Part shown: positions 17,258 to 26,624 of the stretch, piece by piece
Layout: the number at the start of each line of letters is the position of its first letter
Position numbering within the stretch: the stretch's first letter is position 1
Assembly (NCBI GenBank): GCA_937927415.1
Contig: CALBDS010000015.1
Location: 48,068-112,067 of the forward strand
Length of the DNA: 64,000 nucleotides
Direction: 5' to 3'
Source of the DNA: an uncultured Rhodospirillaceae bacterium
Lineage (GTDB): Bacteria; Pseudomonadota; Alphaproteobacteria; Azospirillales; Azospirillaceae
Program-made: the position numbers and the translations under genes
The notes under the pieces: model-generated
What the model saw: only the letters and a program-made list of their open reading frames with translations
Told to the model about the DNA's origin: nothing
Database searches by the model: none

Positions 17258-17570
17258 TTTATTTCTCCGTTATGGATCGTGTGAAAAGGTTTTGCGCTTT
17301 GAAACATGAGACTCTCAAGATGTTTTTGTGCCAATCATTATCGTAAATGAAAACAAACACAGAAAAAATTTCCAGGGAATGGCTCGTTTTCCGGGAATAA
17401 AACCTCGGTAGTCAACCGGGAAAACATTCAATCCCTTCCAAAAATGTCGGGTACTTTATTTTTTACCCCGTGGAATATTTTCAGGCACAGCCCAGAATTG
17501 CCCAAACCCTGCACGCAAAACGAAAAACAACCTTAAGGTCATAAAACCACAAGCCCCCCAAAGCCGTGCC
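17258..17570. other. AT-rich intergenic region
   Basis: About 310 bases with much lower GC than the rest of the window, between the small secreted-protein gene (whose promoter it must hold) and the groEL terminator. No open frame with coding character, tRNA or obvious RNA structure was seen. It is rich in A-runs (AAAAAATTTCC, TTTATTTTTTACC). Confidence 0.6.
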
Positions 17571-17604
17571 CAAAACAAAAAGCGCCCCCCTTGCGGGGGG
17601 CGCT
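17571..17604 (-). terminator. Rho-independent terminator of groES-groEL
   Basis: A perfect 10-base-pair stem AGCGCCCCCC/GGGGGGCGCT with a four-base loop (17581-17604), followed on the minus strand by TTTTTGTTTTG. It lies 35 bases after the groEL stop codon. Confidence 0.9.
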
Positions 17605-17639
17605 CTTCGTTCCGGTTGGCGCGGAAGACGGGGCTTTGA

Positions 17640-19280
<1,641 letters not shown>

Positions 19281-19355
19281 TGTCTCGTTTTCCTTAAATC
19301 TAAAAATTGGGACGCAAAGATGCGAAGAGCATCAGCAGGCAACAGAGAGCTTTAA

Positions 19356-19646
19356 TCAGCCCTCGATGATGCCCATGATGTCGGATTCCTTCATGATGAG
19401 GAAATCTTCGCCGTCGATCTTCACTTCGGTGCCGGACCACTTGCCGAACAGAACGCGGTCACCGGCCTTCACGTCCAGAGCGACGACCTTGCCCGCTTCG
19501 TCGCGCGCGCCCGGACCGACCGCGATGATCTGCCCTTCCTGGGGCTTTTCCTTCGCGGTGTCGGGGATGATGATCCCGCCCTTGCTCTTGGTGTCGGACT
19601 CCAGGCGCTTGACGACGACGCGGTCGTGCAGCGGACGGAACTTCAT
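19356..19646 (-). CDS. groS: Co-chaperonin GroES
   Basis: A 96-residue 10-kDa co-chaperonin that forms the heptameric lid of GroEL. MKFRPLHDRVVVKRLESDTK at the start, the mobile loop (SKGGIIIPDTAKEKP, about residues 22-36) that touches GroEL, and VLFGKWSGTEVKIDGEDFLIM are standard. The ATG at 19646 follows GAGGAGGCCACC, a strong ribosome binding site; a longer open frame reaches into the CIRCE operator and is not used. Confidence 0.99.
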   Translation of the reverse strand: MKFRPLHDRVVVKRLESDTKSKGGIIIPDTAKEKPQEGQIIAVGPGARDEAGKVVALDVKAGDRVLFGKWSGTEVKIDGEDFLIMKESDIMGIIEG

Positions 19647-19711
19647 GGTGGTGGCCTCCTCGAACACAAAAGGCGATTTCAGGTTTGATCCTGGGACCGG
19701 GGGCGATGCTG

Positions 19712-19738
19712 TTAGCACTCCCCCCCAGCGAGTGCCAA
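19712..19738. promoter_or_regulatory. CIRCE operator (HrcA binding site)
   Basis: The inverted repeat TTAGCACTC (19712-19720), nine spacer bases, then GAGTGCCAA (19730-19738) matches the CIRCE consensus TTAGCACTC-N9-GAGTGCTAA with one mismatch. It sits 66 bases upstream of groES, at the presumed transcription start, so HrcA should repress the chaperonin operon until heat stress. The divergent htpG gene starts 270 bases away on the other side. Confidence 0.96.
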
Positions 19739-19744
19739 ACAGCT

Positions 19745-19769
19745 AATCGAGAGGCTTGCGGGATTCAAG
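19745..19769 (-). promoter_or_regulatory. Heat-shock (RpoH-type) promoter of groES-groEL
   Basis: On the minus strand CTTGAAT (19769-19763) is followed after 11 bases by CTCGATT (19751-19745), close to the sigma-32 pattern CTTGAAA-N11-16-CCCATNT. It is directly followed by the CIRCE element, giving both positive (RpoH) and negative (HrcA) control. Confidence 0.6.
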
Positions 19770-19923
19770 AGGGGATTTGCGCATTTTTTCGCCGCCCACC
19801 GCCCGCCCGGCGGCCGGCACCGGTCAATCCCTTGATTTGGAAAAATTTTCCCGCGGCACCGCCGCCAACCGCAGCGGCATCATTTCACACAACCGTCACA
19901 GCGGGGGACGCATCACCATCCCC

Positions 19924-19952
19924 CTTGCACTTCGCAGCGGGTTTCCACATAT
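19924..19952 (+). promoter_or_regulatory. Candidate heat-shock promoter of htpG
   Basis: CTTGCAC (19924-19930), 14 spacer bases, then CCACATAT (19945-19952), resembling the sigma-32 consensus, about 57 bases upstream of the htpG ATG. Spacing and distance are right, and htpG is a known RpoH target in proteobacteria. Confidence 0.45.
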
Positions 19953-20008
19953 GTGCGGCCATTCCCGACTCAAAATTCCCTTTCACGCAAGAAGAAGATG
20001 GTGATCCG

Positions 20009-21883
20009 ATGACCGAGGAACGGCTCAGTTTCCAGGCCGAGGTCAGCCGCCTGCTCGATATCGTGGCGCACTCCCTGTACAGCGAAAAGGAAGTGTTCCT
20101 GCGCGAGCTGGTCTCCAACGCCTCCGACGCCTGCGACAAGCTGCGCTACGCAGCCCTGACGCAGCCGGAGCTGTCCGCCGACGATCCGGCGCTGAAGGTG
20201 CGCCTGCTGGTAGACAAGGACGCCCGCACGCTGACCGTTGCCGACAACGGCATCGGCATGAACCGCGAGGATCTGGTGGAGAATCTGGGCACCATCGCCC
20301 GCTCCGGCACCGCCGCGTTCATGAAGCAGCTGTCGGGCGACGGCAAGAAGGACCTGAACCTGATCGGCCAGTTCGGCGTCGGCTTCTATTCCGCCTTCAT
20401 GGCCGCCGACCGGGTGACGGTGCTGACCCGCAAGGCCGGCGAGGCCAACGGCTGGCGCTGGGAATCGGACGGCAAGGGTGAGTTCACCATCGCCGAGGCC
20501 GCGAACCTGCCCCGCGGCACCCGCGTGGTGCTGCACCTGCGCGAGGGTGACGACGAGTATCTGGACGAAAACCGCCTGGGCGGGATCATCCGCAAGTATT
20601 CCGACCACATCGCCATCCCCATCCTGTTCGGTGACGGGGACGAGGCCAAGGCGCTGAACAGCGCGTCGGCCCTGTGGGTGCGGTCCAAGTCGGACATCAC
20701 GCCCGAGCAGTACACGGAATTCTATCACCACGTCGGCCACAGCTTTGACGACCCGTGGCTGACGCTGCACTGGCGCGCCGAAGGGGCCATCGAATACACG
20801 AACCTGCTGTTCGTGCCGTCGATGAAGCCGTTCGACCTGTTCGACCCCAAGCGCGCCCATCGGGTGAAGCTGTACGTCAAGCGGGTGTTCATCACCGAAG
20901 GGGCGGAGGGGCTGATCCCGCCCTATCTGCGCTTCCTCAAAGGGGTGGTGGACAGCGAGGATCTGCCGCTGAACATCAGCCGCGAGATGCTCCAGCACAA
21001 CCCGATGCTGGCCAAGATCCGCGCCGGCATCACCCGCCGCGTCCTGGGCGACCTGAACAAAAAGGCCCGCGACGAGGAGGCGAAGGCCGAGTATGAAACC
21101 TTCTGGACCAACTTCGGCGCCGTGCTGAAGGAAGGTCTGTACGAGGATTACGAGCACCGCGACGAGTTGCTGAAGCTGCTGCGCTTCCGCACCACCGCCG
21201 GCGACGGGCTGGTGTCGCTGGAAGAGTACGTGGGCCGGATGAAGGAGGGCCAGGAGGCCATCTACACCATCGCCGGCGACGACGTGGACAGCCTGCTGAA
21301 AAGCCCGCAACTGGAAGGCTTCCGCGCCAAGGGCATCGAGGTTCTGCTGCTGACCGACCCGGTGGATGAATTCTGGGTGCCGTCGGTGGGCAGCTATCAG
21401 GACAAGCCGTTCAAGTCGGTCACCCGCGGCGGTGCCGATCTGGGCAAGATCAAGGGCGGCGAGGACAAGCCCGAATCGGACAAGGCGCCGGAGGGTGACC
21501 TGTCCTCCCTCATCGCGCTCGTCAAGCTGACGCTGGGCGGGCAGGTGAAGGACGTGCGCGCGTCCGAACGCCTGACCGAGAGTGCGGTGTGTCTGGTGGC
21601 CGACGACAACGCCATGGACATGCATCTGGAACGGCTGCTGAAGCAGCACAACCAGCTGAACGCCCTGGACAACGGCCCGACCCGCATCCTGGAGATCAAC
21701 CCCACCCACCCGCTCATCAAGCGGCTGGCCGAACGGTCGAAGGCCGAGGGGGCGACGGATTCGCTGGAGGATATGGCCTATCTGCTGCTGGATCAGGCCC
21801 GCATCGTCGAAGGCGACCCGCTGCCCGACCCCGCCGCCTTCGCCCGCCGTCTGGCAGCGATGATGGAAAAGGGGCTGGTGTAA
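20009..21883 (+). CDS. htpG: Molecular chaperone HtpG (Hsp90)
   Basis: A 624-residue bacterial Hsp90, a cytosolic ATP-dependent dimeric chaperone. The N-terminal GHKL ATPase domain shows LRELVSNASDACDKLRY, LTVADNGIGMNREDL and LIGQFGVGFYSAFM; the middle domain has LYVKRVFITE and LPLNISREMLQ. Length is as in other proteobacteria. The ATG at 20009 (MTEERLSFQAEVSRLL) was chosen because the family begins there; the longer open frame covers the promoter region. The gene is divergent from groES-groEL, placing two chaperone systems back to back. Confidence 0.98.
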   Translation: MTEERLSFQAEVSRLLDIVAHSLYSEKEVFLRELVSNASDACDKLRYAALTQPELSADDPALKVRLLVDKDARTLTVADNGIGMNREDLVENLGTIARSGTAAFMKQLSGDGKKDLNLIGQFGVGFYSAFMAADRVTVLTRKAGEANGWRWESDGKGEFTIAEAANLPRGTRVVLHLREGDDEYLDENRLGGIIRKYSDHIAIPILFGDGDEAKALNSASALWVRSKSDITPEQYTEFYHHVGHSFDDPWLTLHWRAEGAIEYTNLLFVPSMKPFDLFDPKRAHRVKLYVKRVFITEGAEGLIPPYLRFLKGVVDSEDLPLNISREMLQHNPMLAKIRAGITRRVLGDLNKKARDEEAKAEYETFWTNFGAVLKEGLYEDYEHRDELLKLLRFRTTAGDGLVSLEEYVGRMKEGQEAIYTIAGDDVDSLLKSPQLEGFRAKGIEVLLLTDPVDEFWVPSVGSYQDKPFKSVTRGGADLGKIKGGEDKPESDKAPEGDLSSLIALVKLTLGGQVKDVRASERLTESAVCLVADDNAMDMHLERLLKQHNQLNALDNGPTRILEINPTHPLIKRLAERSKAEGATDSLEDMAYLLLDQARIVEGDPLPDPAAFARRLAAMMEKGLV

Positions 21884-21907
21884 CGGCAACGACGGGAAGG
21901 GTGGGGA

Positions 21908-22774
21908 TCACTCCCCGCCCTTCACCTTGCGTTCGCGGTAAAGGATATAAAGGCCGCTGGCGACGATTACCGCACTGCCGGCGATGGTGGTGGCGCTGGG
22001 GATCTCGGCGAACAGCAGCAGGGAATAGCCGGCGGCCCACACCATGGTCATGTACCCGAACGGCGCCACCAGCGACGCGCTGGCCGCGGTGTAGGCGCGG
22101 ATCATGCAGTAATGGCTGAGCGTGCCCGCCAGCCCCAGAACCAGCATCAGCCCCCAGCCGGCGGCGTCCGGCGTCACCCATACCAGCGGCAGCAGCGCCG
22201 TGGTGCCCACCGCCCCCACCAGCGCCGTATAGGCCGATGTGGTCAGCGGATGGTCCAGCGGTCCCAGCTTGCGGGTGACGATCTGGTAAAGCGCGTTGCT
22301 GACGGCGATCATCAGCGGCAGAACCACCGCCCAGTGAAAGGCGCTGCTGGCCGGGCCGACGATCATCATCGCCCCCACCAGCCCCGCCGACACCCCCAGC
22401 CAGCGCCGCCACCCCACGGTTTCCCCCAAAAGCGGCACCGACAGCGCCGTCACCAGCACCGGGGCCACCGCCACGATGGCGGTGATGTCCATGAACGGCA
22501 TCATCTGCAAGGCCGCCAGCATCAGCATGGACACGGCGAACAGCAGGAACGACCGCACCACCTGCAACCCCGGCCGGCTGGTCCGCAGACGCGATGGGGA
22601 GCGGACCAGAACCACCCCCACGGCCACAAGCATGTGGATGGTGAAACGCGCCCATGCCACTTCGGCGATGGGGTAGCTGTGCAGCAGCACGCGGGATGTG
22701 GCGTCCTGGGTCACGAACACCAGGGTCGCGGCCAGCATCCAGACGATCCCCGCAACCGATCCCTCACCCCGCAT
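21908..22774 (-). CDS. DMT (EamA) family transporter
   Basis: A 288-residue inner membrane protein of the drug/metabolite transporter superfamily with two EamA repeats and about ten membrane segments. Seen: the repeat ends LPLLGETVGWRRWLGVSAGLVGAMMI (first half, shown in part) and a matching second half ending FAEIPSATTIAGSAVIVASG. Substrate is unknown; such proteins export amino acids, metabolites or drugs. The start at 22774 (MRGEGSVAG) has GGGGACGG upstream; a longer frame adds a hydrophilic leader. It converges with htpG, 24 bases apart. Confidence 0.9.
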   Translation of the reverse strand: MRGEGSVAGIVWMLAATLVFVTQDATSRVLLHSYPIAEVAWARFTIHMLVAVGVVLVRSPSRLRTSRPGLQVVRSFLLFAVSMLMLAALQMMPFMDITAIVAVAPVLVTALSVPLLGETVGWRRWLGVSAGLVGAMMIVGPASSAFHWAVVLPLMIAVSNALYQIVTRKLGPLDHPLTTSAYTALVGAVGTTALLPLVWVTPDAAGWGLMLVLGLAGTLSHYCMIRAYTAASASLVAPFGYMTMVWAAGYSLLLFAEIPSATTIAGSAVIVASGLYILYRERKVKGGE

Positions 22775-22878
22775 TCCGTCCCCCTGAAAAGGCCGGAGAG
22801 GATGACCTTCAGCCCGCCGCCGCAGCAATCACCGTTTTCGGGGAGGCAGCCCGGAAACGGGCGCATGGCCGGCTGGCC

Positions 22879-22953
22879 GCGGGTTCCACCCGCATTGGTT
22901 CAGGCGCGGGTTCCACCCGCATCGGGGCCAACCGCGGGTTCCACCCGCATCGG
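22879..22953. repeat. Three tandem hairpin repeats, 27-28 base period
   Basis: The 20-base unit GCGGGTTCCACCCGCATCGG occurs three times: 22879-22898 (one base different, ATTGG), 22906-22925 and 22934-22953. Each contains the inverted repeat GCGGGT-TCC-ACCCGC and can form a small hairpin. Units are separated by 7 and 8 unrelated bases. They lie between the DMT transporter gene and the pentapeptide-repeat gene, which are divergent. Confidence 0.9.
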
Positions 22954-23046
22954 TCGAAAGATAAGGTGGACAGGCGCCCCGTACCTTCCTATCAATAGAG
23001 AGCAAAATAAAATGGTAAAAAGCGGTTAAATACGGGACACCCTCTG

Positions 23047-24423
23047 TTGGCGAAGGAAACGGATCAGACAGCACCCCCTTCCACATCCGCCAAATCGCCC
23101 GGCGGGCGGGTCAAATTGACTCAAAGCCAATTCAATGCCGTGCTCGCCCGCCATCTGGCGTTCCGCAAAAGCCAGCACGGCGGGGCGCGCGCCAACTTGA
23201 AGATGGTCGATCTGTCCCACCTGGACATGACCAACGCCGATCTGTCCGACGCCGACCTGTCGGGGGCCAAGCTGTTCAGCGTGCGGCTGGCCGGCGCCAA
23301 CCTCAGCGGTGCCAACCTCTACGCCGCCGACCTGCGGCTGGCCAACATGGAGCGGGCCGACCTGCGCCGCGCCGACCTGCGGGGGGCGTGCCTGCGCGGG
23401 GCGGTCCTGTCGGAAGCGGTGCTGGTCGAGGTGGATCTGCGCGACGGCACCCTGCTGCACTATGTCGAGGGCGGGGGGTTCCGCGAACACAGCTACGACA
23501 ACAGCGTGCTGAACGCGGAACTGACCGCCGCCACCCTGCGGGCCGCCGACCTGACGCGGGCCAAGATGGCCAATTCCTTCGTCATGCAGTCGGACCTGAC
23601 CGACGCCATCCTGCGCGGCGCCAAATTCCAGCGGGCCAACCTGTCCAACGCCAACCTGACCGGCTGCGACCTGACCGACGCCGACCTGTCGGAAGCCAAT
23701 CTGTCGGGGGCGCGGCTGTCGGGGGCGGTGCTGGCCGGGGCGGCCATCGGGCGGGCGAATTTCACCAACGCCAACCTGATCGGCGCCATTCTCGATTCCG
23801 GGCAACTGCGCTCGGGCGCTCTGTCGGGGGCGGTGCTGGCCAAGGCGCTGGAGGACCAGGACGGCGGCGAGCTTCACCGCATCCTCACCCTGCATGTGGC
23901 CTGGATCGACAGCAGCGGCAAGGACGGGCGGCGCGCCGACCTGTCGTCGCTGGACCTGTCGGGCAAACGGCTGGACGGGGTGAACATCTCCGCCGGGGTG
24001 CTGCAATGCGTGACCCTGCGCGGGGCGTCGCTGGTGGGGGCGGTGATGGCGATCGCCGATCTGTCGCTGGCCGACCTGCGCAAGACCGATTTCTCCTACG
24101 CCGACCTGCGGGGGGTGAATTTCGAACGCGCCACCCTGACCGGCGCCAACCTGTCCAAAACCCAGCTCGGCCCCGTGCAGATCCAGGGAGCCAGCGGCCA
24201 TCTGTGGCGGGCCAATCTGCAACGGGCGCGGCTTGGCATGGCGATCCTGGCCGGGGCCGACCTGACCAAGGTCAACATGGCCGGCGCCAACCTCAGCGGT
24301 GCCGATCTGCGCGGGGCCAATCTGGCGGAGGCCGACCTGACGGGCTGCGTCTTCACCGGCGCCGACCTGAGCGGGGCCAACCTGACCGGGGCCATCACCA
24401 CCGATGCCGAGGGCATTATTTGA
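23047..24423 (+). CDS. Pentapeptide-repeat protein, 458 aa
   Basis: A cytoplasmic protein made mostly of pentapeptide repeats (A[D/N]LXX), which fold into a right-handed quadrilateral beta-helix. Repeat block 1 covers about residues 55-110, block 2 about 155-270, block 3 about 295-455. Two interruptions stand out: a loop near residue 135 (LHYVEGGGFREHSYDN) and LHVAWIDSSGKDGRRADLS near 280-298, a motif seen in other alphaproteobacterial pentapeptide proteins. No signal peptide and no second catalytic domain. The frame opens with TTG at 23047; no better start with a ribosome binding site is visible, so the N-terminus is uncertain. Function unknown; some relatives mimic DNA. Confidence 0.92.
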   Translation: MAKETDQTAPPSTSAKSPGGRVKLTQSQFNAVLARHLAFRKSQHGGARANLKMVDLSHLDMTNADLSDADLSGAKLFSVRLAGANLSGANLYAADLRLANMERADLRRADLRGACLRGAVLSEAVLVEVDLRDGTLLHYVEGGGFREHSYDNSVLNAELTAATLRAADLTRAKMANSFVMQSDLTDAILRGAKFQRANLSNANLTGCDLTDADLSEANLSGARLSGAVLAGAAIGRANFTNANLIGAILDSGQLRSGALSGAVLAKALEDQDGGELHRILTLHVAWIDSSGKDGRRADLSSLDLSGKRLDGVNISAGVLQCVTLRGASLVGAVMAIADLSLADLRKTDFSYADLRGVNFERATLTGANLSKTQLGPVQIQGASGHLWRANLQRARLGMAILAGADLTKVNMAGANLSGADLRGANLAEADLTGCVFTGADLSGANLTGAITTDAEGII

Positions 24424-24738
24424 CCGGAGATCATCAACCGGACGTTTGATTTCCCTGTGTTTGGGAAATATTTGTCATTTTTCCTGCGAAATGGAAAAAT
24501 CTGGCGGCATCCTCAAATCGCCTCTCTTTTCAAGATTTATAACCCCAGACACAGGGCCAACGAGGGATTTCTTTTCTTCGTGGGAATGATGATGGCCGTT
24601 TTCTGGCTGAAAAAATTCTTTCCCAGCGATTTTAACGATCCACCCATCTGGTTTTTATCAAAACCACTGCTATAGTTCTCTAATATAGATTTGCTGCCAT
24701 GAAACCCCAACCGCAAAACAATGCGAACGGAAAGCAGG
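24424..24738. other. AT-rich intergenic region
   Basis: About 315 bases, clearly less GC-rich than the flanks, between the pentapeptide gene and the GAF-domain gene. Short open frames occur but have no coding bias or ribosome binding sites. The GAF gene's promoter must lie here; TATAGTTCTCTAATATAG at 24672-24689 holds possible -10 sequences. Nothing else recognised. Confidence 0.5.
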
Positions 24739-25401
24739 ATGACGCAACCACCCTGTTCCTCGTCCAACGGCCTCCCGGCCGCCACCCCTTCGGCCACTTC
24801 CTTGGGGATTTCCCCCTTAGCCGACATCCTGTCCGGTCTGGACGAACAGGCGCGCGCCGGTGATCCCGATTACGGCCCCCCGCCCCAAAGCAACGAAGCG
24901 GCACGGCTGGCGGCCCTGCACGGCTATCGGATTCTCGATACCGATTTCGAGGAAACGTTCGACCGCCTGACCCGCTGGGCGCGCGACCATTTCCAGGTGC
25001 CGGTGGCTTTGGTGTCGCTGGTGGACACCAACCGCCAATGGTTCAAATCGGCCTGCGGGCTGGGCATCCGCGAAACCCCGCGGGATGTAGCGTTTTGCAA
25101 CTACACCATCCTGCACAGCCACCCCATGGTGGTGGAGGATGCGCTGGAAGACCCGCGGTTCCGCCGCAACCCGCTGGTCACCGGCGAACCGCACCTGCGC
25201 TTTTATGCCGGAGCGCCACTGATGACCGAAGAGCGGCTCGCCCTGGGCACCTTCTGCCTGATCGATTACACGCCGCGCCGTTTCAGCACCGCCGACCGCC
25301 TGCTGCTGCACAAGCTGGCGCAGGTGACCATGGCCGAAATGCACAACCGCAAGGCCATCGTGCGGGAAACGGTGGCGGAGAGCGAAACCACCCCCGCCTG
25401 A
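24739..25401 (+). CDS. GAF-domain protein
   Basis: A 220-residue soluble protein with one GAF domain (about residues 60-205). The block DVAFCNYTILHSHPMVVEDALEDPRF and the later FYAGAPLMTEERLALGTFCLID (both shown in part of the domain) are typical of the GAF domains found N-terminal to diguanylate cyclases and kinases, but here no output domain follows. It could bind a small molecule or heme, or work as a separate sensor partner. The start is taken at 24739 (MTQPPCSSS) because GGAAAGCAGG precedes it; an ATG at 24721 is also possible. The N-terminal 55 residues are of low complexity. Confidence 0.88.
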   Translation: MTQPPCSSSNGLPAATPSATSLGISPLADILSGLDEQARAGDPDYGPPPQSNEAARLAALHGYRILDTDFEETFDRLTRWARDHFQVPVALVSLVDTNRQWFKSACGLGIRETPRDVAFCNYTILHSHPMVVEDALEDPRFRRNPLVTGEPHLRFYAGAPLMTEERLALGTFCLIDYTPRRFSTADRLLLHKLAQVTMAEMHNRKAIVRETVAESETTPA

Positions 25402-25449
25402 ACCCCGAGAAACCGGGGCCGGGCCGGAAACCAACCCGGCCCCAAGCCG

Positions 25450-25674
25450 TCACTTCTCCTGTGCGGCCAGGGTGACCAGGGCCTGTGCCCAACGGATGTA
25501 CTTGTTTTCCGCCAGATCCTTGATGGTCTTGATGCCAAAGGCCTGTTTCAGGGCTTCGGCATCCTTTTCCGACACCCCCTGAAGGGCGGCGGGCGACGCC
25601 TCGATGATGTCCTTCAGCGGCTTGGCTTCATAAGCCTTGTCGAGGATGTTGGTCAGGGATTCGTTGCTCGGCAT
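25450..25674 (-). CDS. Small helical protein with helix-hairpin-helix-like region, 74 aa
   Basis: Unknown function. The sequence is well conserved in style and clearly coding by codon usage. Residues 30-62 (LQGVSEKDAEALKQAFGI, then KTIKDLAEN) follow the helix-hairpin-helix pattern of nucleic-acid or protein-protein binding motifs (LxGVxxxxAxxL...IxTIxDL). The N-terminus is ILDKAYEAKPLKDIIEASP. No Cys, no membrane segment. It is a single gene converging with the GAF gene. Confidence 0.75.
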   Translation of the reverse strand: MPSNESLTNILDKAYEAKPLKDIIEASPAALQGVSEKDAEALKQAFGIKTIKDLAENKYIRWAQALVTLAAQEK

Positions 25675-25772
25675 GGATGGCTTCCCGCGGACAGGGTGAT
25701 GCGGCCGTCCGATACGGCCGCGCCTTAGATTGGCCGAACGGGAACCATCGTCAAGAGCAGATGGCAGCGGCC

Positions 25773-26486
25773 TTACAACGCCCGCCGATGGCTGGGCCAC
25801 GAGCCGGCCGTGTAGACGGTGCGGACGTGGTGGATCAGCACGTTGCGCGCCTCGATCAGTTGCGCCATCCGCTCGCGGCAGGCGACGACGCCGGTGTCTG
25901 GATGATAGACCGGGGCCAGCTCACGGAACCGCCGCACCACCCGGTCCTCGTCGAAACACCATTCATTTGCGAATCCGAACACCTGCGCTGCGTCGCGCAC
26001 ACGCAGCACACCGTCCTTCAGCGGTTGGAACGACACCCGTTCCAGCGCGTTGGCCAGCGCCTTGTTGCGGTATTCCAGGGTTTCCACCCGCGCGTCCTGC
26101 CGCTCGACCTCCCCCGCGGGCAGCAGACGCCACCCGGCGGGATCGGCCAGCCGCAGCGCCAGCGCCAGCCGGCGGCGGATGGCGGTATCGCCAAGCGCGG
26201 CATCGGCCGCGGAAAACGGCAGCAGCAGGACGGCCTCGCCACCGCCGGGGTCGTCCACCCCATCCAGCCGGCCGTCGCCCCCCAACAGGAACGCCGCCGC
26301 AGCCAGGGCCGCGGCATCGCAGCCGCGGCGGGCGGCCAAAGCGTCCACCGCCGCCTGAAAAGCGGGGGAGCAGGGAACCCGGCGCCCGGCCGGCACAGGT
26401 GCGAAACAGGCGTTCCCCACCGACGGTTCACCCACCCCGGACAGAGGCCCGAGGGTGTCGATGGAAGATCCGTCGGGAGCGGTCAT
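25773..26486 (-). CDS. J-domain-like protein, 237 aa
   Basis: The C-terminal 55 residues resemble a DnaJ J-domain: RFRELAPVYHPDTG holds the essential HPD tripeptide, followed by a helix RMAQLIEARNVLIHHV that matches J-domain helix III. The preceding ~170 residues are Ala-rich and match nothing I know; they include a segment (ALERVSFQPLKDGVLRV) that may be a coiled region. A J-domain at the C-terminus instead of the N-terminus suggests a dedicated co-chaperone that brings Hsp70 to a particular client. GTG at 26489 and ATG at 26486 are equally possible starts. It lies downstream of the PAS kinase on the same strand. Confidence 0.72.
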   Translation of the reverse strand: MTAPDGSSIDTLGPLSGVGEPSVGNACFAPVPAGRRVPCSPAFQAAVDALAARRGCDAAALAAAAFLLGGDGRLDGVDDPGGGEAVLLLPFSAADAALGDTAIRRRLALALRLADPAGWRLLPAGEVERQDARVETLEYRNKALANALERVSFQPLKDGVLRVRDAAQVFGFANEWCFDEDRVVRRFRELAPVYHPDTGVVACRERMAQLIEARNVLIHHVRTVYTAGSWPSHRRAL

Positions 26487-26624
26487 CACGGCACCTGGCA
26501 GCAGCGCATGTCAGCACGGCCCATGCAATGGGGCCGAGTCTAGCCAAGGACAGGAATCGGCGCAACCGCCGTTCCGGCCGCCGGGAACAGGGATGACGCG
26601 CTACACCCGCGGGATGAGCGGGCG

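Noticed and set aside
22879..22953. CRISPR array
   Set aside because: Units are only 20 bases, spacers 7-8 bases, three copies, and no cas genes.
24457..24675. A 72-codon frame in the AT-rich gap
   Set aside because: No ribosome binding site, GTG start, and codon usage unlike neighbouring genes.
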